Positions 1 to 9,295 are shown, counted from the first letter of the stretch. The stretch: DNA of 64,000 nt from Georgenia sp. SYP-B2076 (GCF_003991205.1 NZ_RXOZ01000004.1:54512-118511), one strand, 5' to 3'. The notes: generated by a model not told the origin, from the letters alone. Translations and numbers: made by a program.

Positions 1-114
1 GGCGTCGCGCGGCGGCGGCCTCAGCCGGGGCAGCGTCGTCGCCAGCGCCGCCGCGCTGGATTCCAGCGCCGCCGGCTGGGCGTCGATGCCCTCGTGGAAC
101 CGCACCGGCGTCAC
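1..114 (-). CDS. Possible SIS-domain sugar-phosphate protein, N-terminal fragment
   Basis: Only the first 38 codons are in the window; the gene continues past the left edge. A GTG start at 114-112 overlaps the stop of the upstream permease by four bases (GTGA), so it is the fourth gene of the sugar ABC operon and probably translationally coupled to it. The visible peptide begins MTPVRFHEGIDAQP and continues as an alanine-rich amphipathic stretch, which resembles the N-terminus of SIS-domain (GlmS/AgaS-like) proteins that often follow such importers. Family assignment is inferred from position and a short peptide and is weak; the reading frame itself is better supported. Confidence 0.5.
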   Translation of the reverse strand, partial: MTPVRFHEGIDAQPAALESSAAALATTLPRLRPPPRDA

Positions 115-965
115 CCCTTCACCGCGCCGGAGGTGAGCCCTCCCACGATGTAGCGTTGGAAGACCAGGGCGAGGAGCACCGGTGGCACGGTGGCGAGGAC
201 GCCCCCGGCGGCGATCAGCCCGAAGTCGGAGGAGTACTTTCCGGTGAACTCGGCGATGGAGACCGGGATGGTCTTCGCCTGGGTGGTGGAGGTGAAGATC
301 AGCGCGTAGAGGAACTCGTCCCACGCGAGCAGGAAGCCGAACATCGCCGTCGCCAGCAGTCCCGGGCTCGCGAGCGGCAGGATGATCCGGACGAGGGCGC
401 CAAGGCGCGTGCACCCGTCGACCCGCGCCGCGTCCTCGAGGTCCGGCGGCATGCTCAGGTAGAAGTTGCTCATCGTCCACAGCGCGAACGGGGTGACGAT
501 GGAGCAGTAGGTCAGCACGAGCCCGGTCCTGGTGTCGAGGAGACCCAGGTTCGCCAGGGCGAGGTACAGGGGGATGACCAGGGCGATCGGCGGGAGCATG
601 TAGATGGCCAGGAAGCCGAAGAGGGAGGTCCGCCGGAACCGGAACCGCAGCCGGGCGAACGCGTAGCCGCCGAGCGCTCCCACGGCGAGGGAGATCACCG
701 TCGTCAGCGCCGCGACGATCAGGCTGTTGAGCATGGCCAGGCGGAAGGTGGCGGCGACATTGTCACCGCCGGGCGCCGAGGTGAAGATCTGGTGGTAGCG
801 GCTCAGGGTGGGGTCGCTCGGCCACCAGTGCGGGTGCGCCGCGAGCAGCTCGGTGGACGGCGAGATGCTCGAGATGAACAACCAGGCGATCGGCGCCAGC
901 ACGATCACCGCCATCACCACCGCCGCGACGTGGATGCCGATGACGTACCTCGTGCTGGTCCTCAT
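111..965 (-). CDS. Carbohydrate ABC transporter permease, MalG/CUT1 type
   Basis: Inner-membrane permease of 284 residues for an ABC sugar importer. About six hydrophobic segments are visible, the first at residues 8-32, and the EAA loop that docks to the ATPase is present near the C-terminal third (EDAARVDGCTRLGALVRI followed by LPLASPG). The ATG at 965-963 was chosen because it overlaps the stop of the preceding permease (ATGA); the upstream extension of the frame is an out-of-frame shadow of that gene. Together with the neighbouring permease and binding protein it forms a CUT1 system. No ATPase gene is present, which is normal for CUT1 importers that share an MsiK-type ATPase. The sugar cannot be told from sequence. 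Confidence 0.9.
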   Translation of the reverse strand: MRTSTRYVIGIHVAAVVMAVIVLAPIAWLFISSISPSTELLAAHPHWWPSDPTLSRYHQIFTSAPGGDNVAATFRLAMLNSLIVAALTTVISLAVGALGGYAFARLRFRFRRTSLFGFLAIYMLPPIALVIPLYLALANLGLLDTRTGLVLTYCSIVTPFALWTMSNFYLSMPPDLEDAARVDGCTRLGALVRIILPLASPGLLATAMFGFLLAWDEFLYALIFTSTTQAKTIPVSIAEFTGKYSSDFGLIAAGGVLATVPPVLLALVFQRYIVGGLTSGAVKG

Positions 966-1996
966 TCCACACCCGCCATCTGACCCTGCCTCAGGATCCG
1001 CAGATATCCCATCGCCAGCGCGAACACGGCCAGGACGATGAGCACGGCCAGCGCCGCCCCGTAGCCGAAGAGCTGGTTGGAGAAGGCCTGGAGGTAGGTG
1101 TAGAACGCGATGGTCTGGGTGCCGCTGGCCGGCCCACCACCCGTCATCACGTAGATGATGTCGAACACCTTGAACGCCTCGATCGTGCGCAGGATCAGCA
1201 CGACGGCGATGCTCGGCGCCAGGAGCGGCATCGTGATCCGCCAGAAGGTTCGCCACGCCCCGGCGCCGTCCATCCGTGCCGCCTCGTACACGTCACCGGA
1301 GATGGTCTGCAGGCCCGCCAGGATGAAGAAGACGACGATCGAGGTGTTCTTCCAGACGTCCGCGACGATGACCATGTTCAGGGCGAGGAACGGCGAACCC
1401 AGCCACTGGTGCGGGGTGTCTGAGATGCCGAGGGTGCTCAGCAGCCCGTTGAGCGCGCCGTACTGGCCGTTGTAGATCCACCGCCACAGCGCGCCGTTGA
1501 CGATGGTCGGCAGCGCCCACGGCAGGACGATGATGCTCCGCCAGAGCCACCGGGCCCGCAGGGGCGCGTTGAGGAGCAGGGCCACCGCGATCCCCAGGGT
1601 CAGCTCGGCCAGCGTGGAGACGAGCGTGAAGTACAGGGTGTGGCCGAGCACGGTGTAGAACGCGCTGTCCTGGAACACCCGGGTGTAGTTGGCCAGTCCG
1701 GCGAAGGGGTAGGACCCCGGCATGGGGCTGTTGATGTCGAAGAAGGACACCACGACCGTGCGCACCACGGGGTAGAGCACGACGCCGAAGACGACGATCG
1801 CGGCGGGGAGGAGGAGCGCGAGGGCGAGGCGGGCCTCGCCCCGGGCGCCGCCCACGCCGCCGCGACGGCGGCGCCCCCCGGCGCCGCCGGGGCTGACGTC
1901 ACCCGGCCCCGTGCCCGCCCCAGGGGGGCCTGCCGCGCCGCCCGGACGCGCGCGGCCCGGACGTGCGAGGCGCGCCGGGCGACCGACGGTGGTCAC
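962..1996 (-). CDS. Carbohydrate ABC transporter permease, MalF/UgpA type
   Basis: Membrane permease of 344 residues, partner of the next gene. The first 50 residues are a Gly/Pro/Arg-rich cytoplasmic tail, followed by TM1 (LALALLLPAAIVVFGVVLYP) and about five further hydrophobic segments. The EAA loop reads YEAARMDGAGAWRTFWRI with LPLLAPS after it. The start lies 6 bases downstream of the binding-protein stop, and the gene ends in an ATGA overlap with the second permease, so the three are one transcript. A shorter start downstream of the charged tail is possible. Confidence 0.88.
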   Translation of the reverse strand: MTTVGRPARLARPGRARPGGAAGPPGAGTGPGDVSPGGAGGRRRRGGVGGARGEARLALALLLPAAIVVFGVVLYPVVRTVVVSFFDINSPMPGSYPFAGLANYTRVFQDSAFYTVLGHTLYFTLVSTLAELTLGIAVALLLNAPLRARWLWRSIIVLPWALPTIVNGALWRWIYNGQYGALNGLLSTLGISDTPHQWLGSPFLALNMVIVADVWKNTSIVVFFILAGLQTISGDVYEAARMDGAGAWRTFWRITMPLLAPSIAVVLILRTIEAFKVFDIIYVMTGGGPASGTQTIAFYTYLQAFSNQLFGYGAALAVLIVLAVFALAMGYLRILRQGQMAGVE

Positions 1997-2002
1997 GGCC
2001 CG

Positions 2003-3325
2003 CTATCCCAGCACTGAGGCCGCCTGCGAGGCGGCGTCGTCGAGCGCCTGCTGCGACGGCTTCTGGCCCAGCAGGGCCTTCTGGATCTCGGACTGCAGGG
2101 ACTGCGAGATGGCGTTGTAGGCCTCGACCTGGGGCCGCAGGATCAGGTCCGCGAGCTGCTTCTTGGCCTGCGGGATGACCGCGGGGTTGGTCTTGATGAC
2201 GGCGGGGTCGTCGTAGGAGCTCGTCCACACGGGCAGGGAGCTCAGGGCGTACTTGTTCTGCACCGGCTGGCTGGTCAGGTAGGTGATGTACTTCCAGGCG
2301 GCGTCCTGGTTCTTGCTCCCTGCCGCCAGGGCGAGCGCCATGCTGCCGTTGACGCCAGGGCGGCCGGCCGGGCCGGCGGGCGTCTGCAGCACCTGCACGT
2401 CGCCCGGGATCTGGCTCTGGGAGGGGTCGTTCGCCATGCCGTACATGTACGTCCAGTTCAGCGCGATGCTGGCCTGACCGGCGGAGAACACCCGCCGGAC
2501 GTCCTCCTCGAGGGACTGCGTCGACGTGGGGTTGCTCAGACCGTCCACGACGCTCTGCCGCATGAACTCCAGCGCCTGCACGCCCCCCGCCTGGTTGAAC
2601 GCGGGCTTGCCCGCGTCGTCGAGGAACTTCCCGCCGAAGGCGCCCAGCAGCTGGGCGTAGTCGCAGATCAGCGCCTCCGCCTGCTGCCAGGACCAGATCA
2701 GCGGGTACTGCACGACGCCGCCGTCCCGCAGCGAGCGCGCAGCGGCCATGACGCCGTCCCAGGTGTCGAGCTGGCCGGCGTCGACGCCGGCCTTCTGCAG
2801 GTGCGCGGTGTTGTAGAAGAGGTACTTGGTGTCCAGGATCCACGGCACGCCGTAGAACGCGCCGTCGAACTGCGGCGTGGCCACCGCGCCGGGGAGCATC
2901 TGGCTCTTCCACTCGGCGGGCCACTTGTCCGTCACGTCGGCCACGATCCGCTTGCTCCCGAACTCCGCGGGCCAGATGACGTCGATGAGGACGACGTCGT
3001 AGGTGCCGGCGGGCGCGGCGGCCACGATCTTGTCGTGCAGCGCCTCGTAGGAGACGAAGTCAGGCGTGACGGTGATGTCCGGGTTGGCCTTCTGGAACGC
3101 GGTGGTCATCTCGCGGATGTTCTCCTCGGAGTACCCCGCCTGTTTCATAAACAGGGCCCGGATACTGCCTTTGCCACTACCACCACCACCCCCACCACCG
3201 CCATTGCCCCCGCCGCACGCGGCAAGGAGGGCGCCGAGTCCCAGCGCACCGCCGGCGGCCAGGAACGCCCGCCGCGTCGGGGTGGCAGTGAAGAGCTGGG
3301 AGAGGACAGGTGCGTCATCGTCCAT
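2003..3325 (-). CDS. Sugar ABC transporter substrate-binding lipoprotein
   Basis: Extracytoplasmic solute-binding protein (family 1, MalE-like) of 440 residues. The N-terminus carries a twin-arginine-like stretch (TRRAFLAAGGALGLGALLAAC) ending in a lipobox Cys, followed by a nearly pure glycine spacer before the mature domain, so it is predicted to be lipid-anchored on the outer face of the membrane. The ATG at 3325 was preferred over an in-frame start 22 codons upstream because GGAG lies about 7 bases before it and the signal peptide then has normal length. First gene of the importer operon, with a possible operator upstream at 3359-3379. Confidence 0.9.
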   Translation of the reverse strand: MDDDAPVLSQLFTATPTRRAFLAAGGALGLGALLAACGGGNGGGGGGGGSGKGSIRALFMKQAGYSEENIREMTTAFQKANPDITVTPDFVSYEALHDKIVAAAPAGTYDVVLIDVIWPAEFGSKRIVADVTDKWPAEWKSQMLPGAVATPQFDGAFYGVPWILDTKYLFYNTAHLQKAGVDAGQLDTWDGVMAAARSLRDGGVVQYPLIWSWQQAEALICDYAQLLGAFGGKFLDDAGKPAFNQAGGVQALEFMRQSVVDGLSNPTSTQSLEEDVRRVFSAGQASIALNWTYMYGMANDPSQSQIPGDVQVLQTPAGPAGRPGVNGSMALALAAGSKNQDAAWKYITYLTSQPVQNKYALSSLPVWTSSYDDPAVIKTNPAVIPQAKKQLADLILRPQVEAYNAISQSLQSEIQKALLGQKPSQQALDDAASQAASVLG

Positions 3326-3358
3326 GATGAGTCTCCATCGACCAGGCAGAGCCTTGGT

Positions 3359-3379
3359 CACAGACGATAGACCTCTGTG
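3359..3379 (-). promoter_or_regulatory. Candidate operator/promoter of the sugar ABC operon
   Basis: An inverted repeat CACAGA-N9-TCTGTG spans a TATCGT -10-like hexamer read leftwards. A second imperfect repeat (GACCAGGCAGAGCCTTGGTC, 3340-3359) lies between it and the start codon. Position and symmetry suggest a repressor site such as a LacI or GntR protein would use; no cognate regulator gene lies in the window. Inferred from symmetry only. Confidence 0.35.
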
Positions 3380-3475
3380 TACGGGCGGCAAACGGACGGC
3401 GTTCGCCTCATCTGGCCCCCTCGGGACGGCCCGGCCACCCGCTACGCGGCAGGGGTCGCCAGCCGGGCCGACCGG

Positions 3476-5680
3476 CTACTCGGCGGGCGTCGCCAGCCCG
3501 GAGCGCTGCTGGCTGGCGTGGAGCTCCTTCTCGTTCACCGGCTCCAGGCCCGCGGCGCGCAGCCGCCGGAAGTACTCCCGGGCCTCGTGCTGGCGCTGCC
3601 CCTCCGCCCCGGTGGCGATCGTGGCCCGCAGGTGCGCGGGCGTGTACCCGAACGCCGCGACCAGGTCCCCCGCGTGCGGCCGCAGGCGCACGAGCAGCCG
3701 GTCGACGTAGCTGGTGACCGTCTTGGCGCGCTGGGCGGAGATCCGGCCGTTCATGAGGTACCAGGCGAGGTTCTTCTCGACCAGGGTGAGGCCGAAGAGG
3801 TCGCGCAGGGTGGTGAGCACCTCCCTCGTGCGCGGGTCCCGGACCCGGGCCAGCGCGGCCGTGAAGGCCTCCCACTGCAGCAGCTCGGCGTGCGCGCGGG
3901 CGGCCTCGATGAGCTCGTGCTGGTGCGCGTTGAAGACGGCGGCCGCCTCGACCGGCGAGGCGTGGCGCGACCGCAGGGCACCGGCGATCTCGGCGACCAT
4001 CGCCTCGACCCGGTCCTCGAGGAGCTCGCGCTGGGTGTCGGCGGCGCGCAGGTGGCCGGCCGCGCGGGCGCGCGACCCCGTGTCGTGGATGGACTGCGCC
4101 GCCCGGCGCAGCGGCGTGCGGTGCAGCGTCATGTCCGCGGCCCGCGCGGCCACGTAGCGGGCGGCGCCGGCGATGTCGATCTTGGCCATGGACTTGCCGT
4201 AGTCGGTGAGCAGGCGCTTGCCGACGAGCTGGAGGAGCACGTTGTTGTCACCCTCGAAGGTGACGTAGACGTCCATGTCCTGGCGCAGCCCCGCCAGGCG
4301 GTTCTCCGCGATGAACCCCGCTCCCCCGCAGGCTTCGCGCGCCTCCTGCAGCGCGTCGAGCGCGAGCCAGGTGGTCAGCGGCTTGGCGGCGGCCGCCTGC
4401 GTCTCGAGGTCCTGGCGGTCGGCGTCGGTGTCGTGCGCACCGGAGAAGACGTCGTGGAAGCGCTCGAGCAGCTCCGCCTGCGCGAACGCCGCCGCGTAGG
4501 TGCGGGCGAGCAGCGGCAGCAGGCGGCGCTGGTGCTGCTGGTAGTCCAGGAGCACCACCTCGCCCGTCTCGTCGGCGCCGGTGAACTGGCGCCGCTCGAG
4601 GCCGTACCTCACGGCGATGTCCAGGGCCATCTTCGAGGCGGTCACCGCAGCGCCCGAGAGGGACACCCGCCCCTGCACGAGCGTGCCCAGCATGGTGAAG
4701 AACCGCCGCCCGGGGTTCTCGATGGGCGAGGAGTAGGTGCCGTCCGCGGTGACCTCGCCGTACCGGTTCAGCAGGTTCGCCCGCGGGACGCGGACGTGGT
4801 CGAACCACAGCCGGCCGTTGTCGATGCCGTTCAGGCCGCCCTTGACGCCGTCGTCCTCGGCGTGCACGCCGGGCAGGAGCACCGGGGCCCCGTCGGCGCC
4901 GTCGCCCCGCAACGTCACGTAGAGGGCGTGGACCCCGTGGTTGACGCCGCGGGTGATGAGCTGCGCGAAGACGACGGCGGCGCGGCCGTGGAGCGCTGCG
5001 TTGCCGATGTACTCCTTGCGGGCCGCGGCGATGGGCGTGTGGAGGACGAACTCCTCGGTGCCGGCGTCGTAGGTCGCCGTCGTGGCGATGGAGGCGACGT
5101 CGGAGCCGTGCCCGATCTCCGTCATGGCGAAGCAGCCGGGGACGGTGAGGTCCATGATCCCCGGCAGCAGGCGGGCGTGGTGCTCCGCGTTGCCCAGGTG
5201 CAGGACGGCGGAGCCGAACAGGCCCCACTGCACCCCGCCCTTGATCTGCAGCGAGGGGTCGGCGACGACGAGCTCCTCGAAGCCGGCGATGTTGCCGCCC
5301 GGGTCGTCCTTGCCGCCGAGGGCGACCGGGAAGGCGCGCAGCACCTCGCCCTGGGCGACCAGCGTGCGGAGCTGGCGCAGCACACGCTCGCGGTGCTCCG
5401 CCATCGGCAGCCCCTCGATCTTCTGCAGGTCGGGGTCCAGGGCGAGGTCGCGGGCCCGGCGGCGCAGCTGCCACCACCGGCCGTCGAGCAGCCTGCCCAG
5501 GGCGGTGACGTCGATCCGCTCGCCGGGCTCGGGCCGGACGGCGCCCGGGCTGGGCGGGGTGGCGGCCGACGGCGCACTCAGGTTCGCAGCGGCAGGCGCG
5601 GGCGCCGTCGTGCCGGGCGCCGTCGTGCTTGCGGCGGGCGCCGCGTCGAGGGGCCCGGTGGTTCGGGTGGTGCTGGTCAT
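3476..5680 (-). CDS. Acyl-CoA oxidase/dehydrogenase family flavoprotein
   Basis: FAD enzyme of 734 residues that introduces the alpha-beta double bond into acyl-CoA, first step of beta-oxidation. After an Ala/Thr/Pro-rich tail of about 55 residues come the dehydrogenase N-terminal helices, the middle domain with the FAD/substrate motif CFAMTEIGHGSD, the C-terminal domain with REACGGAGF and TFEGDN (the Glu of TFEGDN matches the catalytic base of peroxisomal acyl-CoA oxidases), and an ACO-type C-terminal extension. The length fits oxidases better than the roughly 400-residue dehydrogenases. The ATG at 5680 was chosen over a GTG 33 bases upstream because GGAG lies 6-7 bases before it. It lies 43 bases downstream of the TetR gene and is probably cotranscribed with it. 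Confidence 0.88.
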   Translation of the reverse strand: MTSTTRTTGPLDAAPAASTTAPGTTAPAPAAANLSAPSAATPPSPGAVRPEPGERIDVTALGRLLDGRWWQLRRRARDLALDPDLQKIEGLPMAEHRERVLRQLRTLVAQGEVLRAFPVALGGKDDPGGNIAGFEELVVADPSLQIKGGVQWGLFGSAVLHLGNAEHHARLLPGIMDLTVPGCFAMTEIGHGSDVASIATTATYDAGTEEFVLHTPIAAARKEYIGNAALHGRAAVVFAQLITRGVNHGVHALYVTLRGDGADGAPVLLPGVHAEDDGVKGGLNGIDNGRLWFDHVRVPRANLLNRYGEVTADGTYSSPIENPGRRFFTMLGTLVQGRVSLSGAAVTASKMALDIAVRYGLERRQFTGADETGEVVLLDYQQHQRRLLPLLARTYAAAFAQAELLERFHDVFSGAHDTDADRQDLETQAAAAKPLTTWLALDALQEAREACGGAGFIAENRLAGLRQDMDVYVTFEGDNNVLLQLVGKRLLTDYGKSMAKIDIAGAARYVAARAADMTLHRTPLRRAAQSIHDTGSRARAAGHLRAADTQRELLEDRVEAMVAEIAGALRSRHASPVEAAAVFNAHQHELIEAARAHAELLQWEAFTAALARVRDPRTREVLTTLRDLFGLTLVEKNLAWYLMNGRISAQRAKTVTSYVDRLLVRLRPHAGDLVAAFGYTPAHLRATIATGAEGQRQHEAREYFRRLRAAGLEPVNEKELHASQQRSGLATPAE

Positions 5681-5723
5681 GGGTGCTCCGCTCGCGTCGT
5701 TGCTTCGGGTCACGTGGTTGCTG

Positions 5724-6458
5724 TCAGGTGGTGCGGCGGCGGGCGCGGCGGGTGACGCCGACGGCCCCGTCCCAGAGCCAGTCCGCCAGGTGCGCCGCGA
5801 GCTCCTCGCGGGTCATGCGGGTCAGCGCCGCGTCGACGCCGGGGGTGTTCGCGTCCGGGCCGTCGACCTGCTCGCCGATCCATCGCTCGGCCGCGCCGCG
5901 CACCAGGCCGACGACGCCGGACGCCCAGAGGTTGGCGACGGCGAGGGTCTCGTCGTCGACCGGCCCGTCCGCCGCCTCGTCCCCGCCCGCGCCGCGCAGC
6001 GCCGGGAGCAGCGACTCGGCGACCATGTCGTTGACCTCGGCGACGAAGCCCCGCAGGGCACCGGCGGCCGCGGCCGCCTCCGGGCGGGTGACGAAGGTGT
6101 AGACGTGCGGCGAGGAGGCCACCATCTCGAGGTAGACCGTGACCATGGCGGAGATCCGCTCCCGCGAGCCCTGCGCCCGGTCGGCCGCCTCCTCGAGCGC
6201 CCCGCGCATCCGCGCCAGCACGGCATCGCCGACGGCGGTCTGCAGGCCGGTCTTGTCCGTGAAGTAGCGGTAGAGGATGGACTTCGACGTCCCGATCTCG
6301 GTCGCGATCTCCTCCATGGACAGATCCGGCCCGAGGCGGTGCACCGCGCGTCGCGCGGCCCGCACGAGCTCGGCGCGCCGGGAGGTGCGGTGGCCCGCCC
6401 AGCGGGTGGCCCGCCCGTCCGACGGCTCCCCGTCCGTGCTGTCGGTGACCTGTATCAC
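5724..6458 (-). CDS. TetR/AcrR family regulator of the fatty-acid locus
   Basis: Repressor of 244 residues. The N-terminal helix-turn-helix is clear (SMEEIATEIGTSKSILYRYF, about residues 46-65), followed by an all-helical ligand domain with an Ala-rich C-terminus. The GTG at 6458 is taken as start because a TACTGT -10 box (6471-6466, leftward) lies exactly 7 bases before it, the spacing of a leaderless mRNA, and there is no Shine-Dalgarno. It is divergent from the thiolase-FabG-MaoC operon and upstream of the acyl-CoA oxidase, so it most likely controls both sides in response to an acyl-CoA. Ligand and specificity are inferred. Confidence 0.85.
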   Translation of the reverse strand: MIQVTDSTDGEPSDGRATRWAGHRTSRRAELVRAARRAVHRLGPDLSMEEIATEIGTSKSILYRYFTDKTGLQTAVGDAVLARMRGALEEAADRAQGSRERISAMVTVYLEMVASSPHVYTFVTRPEAAAAAGALRGFVAEVNDMVAESLLPALRGAGGDEAADGPVDDETLAVANLWASGVVGLVRGAAERWIGEQVDGPDANTPGVDAALTRMTREELAAHLADWLWDGAVGVTRRARRRTT

Positions 6459-6489
6459 GCTACCGACAGTATCAGGTACTCTGGGTATC
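6452..6489. promoter_or_regulatory. Divergent promoter and candidate TetR operator
   Basis: Between the TetR gene and the thiolase operon are three GTATC direct repeats (6452, 6469, 6485; spacing 16-17 bases) and a small inverted repeat AGTA-tcagg-TACT (6468-6480). These overlap the leftward TACTGT box of the TetR gene and a rightward TACTCT box (6477-6482). This is where an autoregulating TetR protein would be expected to bind; the binding itself is inferred. Confidence 0.45.
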
Positions 6490-6563
6490 GCAATGGTGCC
6501 ACCGCCACACGGGACCAACGTCCCGGCCGGCACCGCCCTCGCACCCAGGAAGAGGACGACGAC

Positions 6564-7916
6564 GTGACCACTTCTGGCCTCTCGCCCCTGACCGGCGGCG
6601 CCCCCACGCGCGCCGCGGTCGTGGGCGCCAACCGCATCCCGTTCGCCAAGGCGGGCGGCTCCTACGCCAGCGCGTCCGACCAGGACATGCTCACCGCGGC
6701 CCTCGAGGGCCTCGTGGCCCGCTTCGGCCTGGCCGGGGAGCGCCTCGACGAGGTGGCCGCCGGCGCGGTGCTCAAGCACCCCAAGAACTTCAACCTCACG
6801 CGCGAGACCGTGCTCGGCTCGTCCCTCGACCCGCACACGCCCGCCTACGACGTCCAGCGGGCCTGCGGCACCGGGCTCGAGGCGATCATCGGCGTGGCCA
6901 ACAAGATCGCCCTCGGCCAGGCCGAGGTGGGCGTCGGGGGCGGCGTGGACTCCGCCTCGGACGCGCCGATCGTGGTCTCGGAACGGCTGCGCAAGGCGCT
7001 GCTCAGGGCGTCGCGCGCGCGGACGCTGCCGGACCGGCTCAGGGCGCTGGCCACCGTCCGGCCCCGCGACCTCGCGCCGGTGGCGCCGGACGTGGCGGAG
7101 CCGCGCACGGGCCTGAGCATGGGCGAGCACCAGGCCCTGACGACGGCGCGCTGGGGCATCTCCCGCCAGGACCAGGACGCCCTGGCGCTGGCCTCCCACC
7201 AGAACCTCGCCGCCGCGTACGAGCGTGGGTTCTTCGAGGACCTGATCACCCCTTACCGCGGCGTCGGCCGCGACGAGTCCCTGCGCGCCGACACCTCCCT
7301 CGAGAAGCTGGCCAAGCTGAAGCCCGTCTTCGGGCAGCGCACGGCGACGGCGGACGGTCCCGCCCCCACGATGACGGCGGGGAACTCGACGCCCCTGTCC
7401 GACGGCGCGTCCCTCGTCCTGCTCGCCTCCGACGCCTGGGCCGCCGGGCGCGGGCTGCCGGTGCTCGCCCACGTCGTGGACGCACAGACGGCCGCGGTGG
7501 ACTTCACCGGCGGAGCGGAGGGCCTGCTCATGGGCGGCGCCTACGCCATCCCCCGGCTGCTCACCCGGCAGGGCATGGGCCTGGGCGACTTCGACCTCGT
7601 CGAGATCCACGAGGCCTTCGCCGCCACGGTGCTGGCCACGCTCGCGGCGCTGGAGGACGAGGACTTCGCCCGGACCCGCCTGGGCCTGGACCGGCCGCTG
7701 GGCTCCGTGGACCGTTCGCGGCTCAACGTCACCGGGTCCTCCCTCGCCGCCGGGCACCCGTTCGCCGCTACCGGCGGCCGGATCGTCGGCGCGCTCGCCA
7801 AGCTGCTGCACGAGCGCGGCGAGTCCCAGGTCCGTCCGGGCGAGCCCGCCCGCGGACTGATCTCCGTGTGCGCCGCCGGCGGGCAGGCCGTGACGATGAT
7901 CCTGGAGGCGGCGTGA
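6564..7916 (+). CDS. Acetyl-CoA acetyltransferase / 3-ketoacyl-CoA thiolase
   Basis: Thiolase of 450 residues that cleaves 3-oxoacyl-CoA with CoA in the last beta-oxidation step, or runs in reverse. The nucleophilic Cys is at residue 101 in RACGTG, the His at 349 in HEAFA, and the second Cys at 436 in VCAAGGQA, which replaces the usual CxGGG. The GTG start at 6564 is preceded by an AGGA/GAGGA purine run. The gene ends in a GTGA overlap with the FabG-like gene. Order and neighbours match mycobacterial fadA2-fabG4-htdX, so FadA2/FadI-type thiolase is the best reading. Confidence 0.9.
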   Translation: MTTSGLSPLTGGAPTRAAVVGANRIPFAKAGGSYASASDQDMLTAALEGLVARFGLAGERLDEVAAGAVLKHPKNFNLTRETVLGSSLDPHTPAYDVQRACGTGLEAIIGVANKIALGQAEVGVGGGVDSASDAPIVVSERLRKALLRASRARTLPDRLRALATVRPRDLAPVAPDVAEPRTGLSMGEHQALTTARWGISRQDQDALALASHQNLAAAYERGFFEDLITPYRGVGRDESLRADTSLEKLAKLKPVFGQRTATADGPAPTMTAGNSTPLSDGASLVLLASDAWAAGRGLPVLAHVVDAQTAAVDFTGGAEGLLMGGAYAIPRLLTRQGMGLGDFDLVEIHEAFAATVLATLAALEDEDFARTRLGLDRPLGSVDRSRLNVTGSSLAAGHPFAATGGRIVGALAKLLHERGESQVRPGEPARGLISVCAAGGQAVTMILEAA

Positions 7917-9295
7917 GCGACAAGTACCTCGACCTGGTCAGCGGCGGGCTGCCCGCCGCCCTCGCCAAGAAGCTCGGCCTGCCGCGCCCGGCGCGCCTGC
8001 GCCGGACCGACCCGTCCTCGGTGGACGTGCCGCTCGCGCCCGGGCCGGTGCTGGTGCTCTCTGACCCGCGGTCCATGGGCGACGCCGACGCCGTGGCGGA
8101 GGGGCTCCTCGACTGGGACGTCGACGTGCGCCGCGACGCCCGGCTCGGTGAGCACGGGCGCTGGGGCGGGGTCGTCGTCGTCCTCACGCGCCTCGCGCAC
8201 CCCGCCGAGCTGTCCGAACCCGCGCTGGCCCTCGGTTCCGTGCTGCGCCAGCTCGCGCCGGGCGCCCGCGTCGTCACCCTCTCCCGGCCCGCCCCGCCGG
8301 CCGGCCAGGACGGCGACCCCGCCGTCGCCGCCGCCCGCCAGGGCGTGGACGGGTTCCTGCGCTCTCTGGCCAAGGAGCTGCGTGCCGGCGCCACCGCCAA
8401 CGGGCTCGTGCTCGGCGACGGCGTGGGCGTCGCCGCACCGTCGGTGCGCGGGGGCCTGCGGTTCCTGCTCTCGGCCCGCTCGGCGTTCGTGGACGGCCAG
8501 CTCCTCGCCGTCGGCACCGACGGCGGGCACCCGCCCGCGGACTGGGCCCGGCCCCTGGCCGGCTCGGTCGCCGTCGTGACCGGCGCCGCGCGCGGGATCG
8601 GCGCGGCCGTCGCCCGGGTGCTCGCCCGCGACGGCGCGCAGGTTGTGGGCGTGGACGTGCCGGCCGCAGGCGAGAGCCTCGCCGCCGTGATGAACGAGGT
8701 CCACGGGACGGCGCTGCAGCTGGACATCACGGCCCCCGACGCGGCCGAACGGATCCTCGCCGTCGCGCGGGCGCGCTACGGGCACCTGGACATCGTCGTG
8801 CACAACGCGGGCATCCTCCGGGACAAGCTGCTGGCCAACATGACGCCCGACCGCTTCGACGGCCTGCTCGCGGTCAACGTCACCGCGCCGCTGCGCATGA
8901 ACGAGACCTTCGCCGTCCCCGGCACCCTCGGCGGCCCCGGGACCTCGCCGCGGATCATCTCGCTGGCATCGACGTCGGGCATCGCCGGCAACCGGGGGCA
9001 GACGAACTACGCCACCGCGAAGGCGGGCATCATCGGGATGACGCGTTCCCTCGCCCCGGCGCTGGCGCAGGCCGGCGGCACGGTCAACGCGGTCGCCCCC
9101 GGGTTCATCGAGACCGACATGACCGCGACGATCCCGCCGCTGCCACGGCAGATCTCCCGCCGGTCGAGCTCCTTGCAGCAGGGCGGCCAGCCCGTCGACG
9201 TGGCCGAGGCGATCGCGTTCCTCGCATCCCCGCAGGCCGGGGGCATCAATGGGCAGGTGCTGCGCGTGTGCGGCCAGCTCCTGGTGGGGCAGTGA
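7913..9295 (+). CDS. fabG4: High-molecular-weight 3-oxoacyl-(ACP/CoA) reductase, FabG4-like
   Basis: SDR-family reductase of 460 residues, close to mycobacterial FabG4 (454) and almost twice ordinary FabG (about 250). The N-terminal half is a degenerate flavodoxin-like domain without a nucleotide motif; the C-terminal half (from about residue 215) has TGAARGIG, the NAG motif (HNAGIL), the catalytic Ser region (SLASTSG) and YATAK. It interconverts 3-oxoacyl and 3-hydroxyacyl thioesters. GTG start at 7913 overlaps the thiolase stop, and the stop overlaps the MaoC start, so all three are translationally coupled. Confidence 0.9.
   Translation: MSDKYLDLVSGGLPAALAKKLGLPRPARLRRTDPSSVDVPLAPGPVLVLSDPRSMGDADAVAEGLLDWDVDVRRDARLGEHGRWGGVVVVLTRLAHPAELSEPALALGSVLRQLAPGARVVTLSRPAPPAGQDGDPAVAAARQGVDGFLRSLAKELRAGATANGLVLGDGVGVAAPSVRGGLRFLLSARSAFVDGQLLAVGTDGGHPPADWARPLAGSVAVVTGAARGIGAAVARVLARDGAQVVGVDVPAAGESLAAVMNEVHGTALQLDITAPDAAERILAVARARYGHLDIVVHNAGILRDKLLANMTPDRFDGLLAVNVTAPLRMNETFAVPGTLGGPGTSPRIISLASTSGIAGNRGQTNYATAKAGIIGMTRSLAPALAQAGGTVNAVAPGFIETDMTATIPPLPRQISRRSSSLQQGGQPVDVAEAIAFLASPQAGGINGQVLRVCGQLLVGQ

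Noticed and set aside
3377..5755. 792-codon rightward open frame
   Set aside because: It is antisense to the acyl-CoA oxidase, has no domain, and is the usual mirror frame of a high-GC gene.
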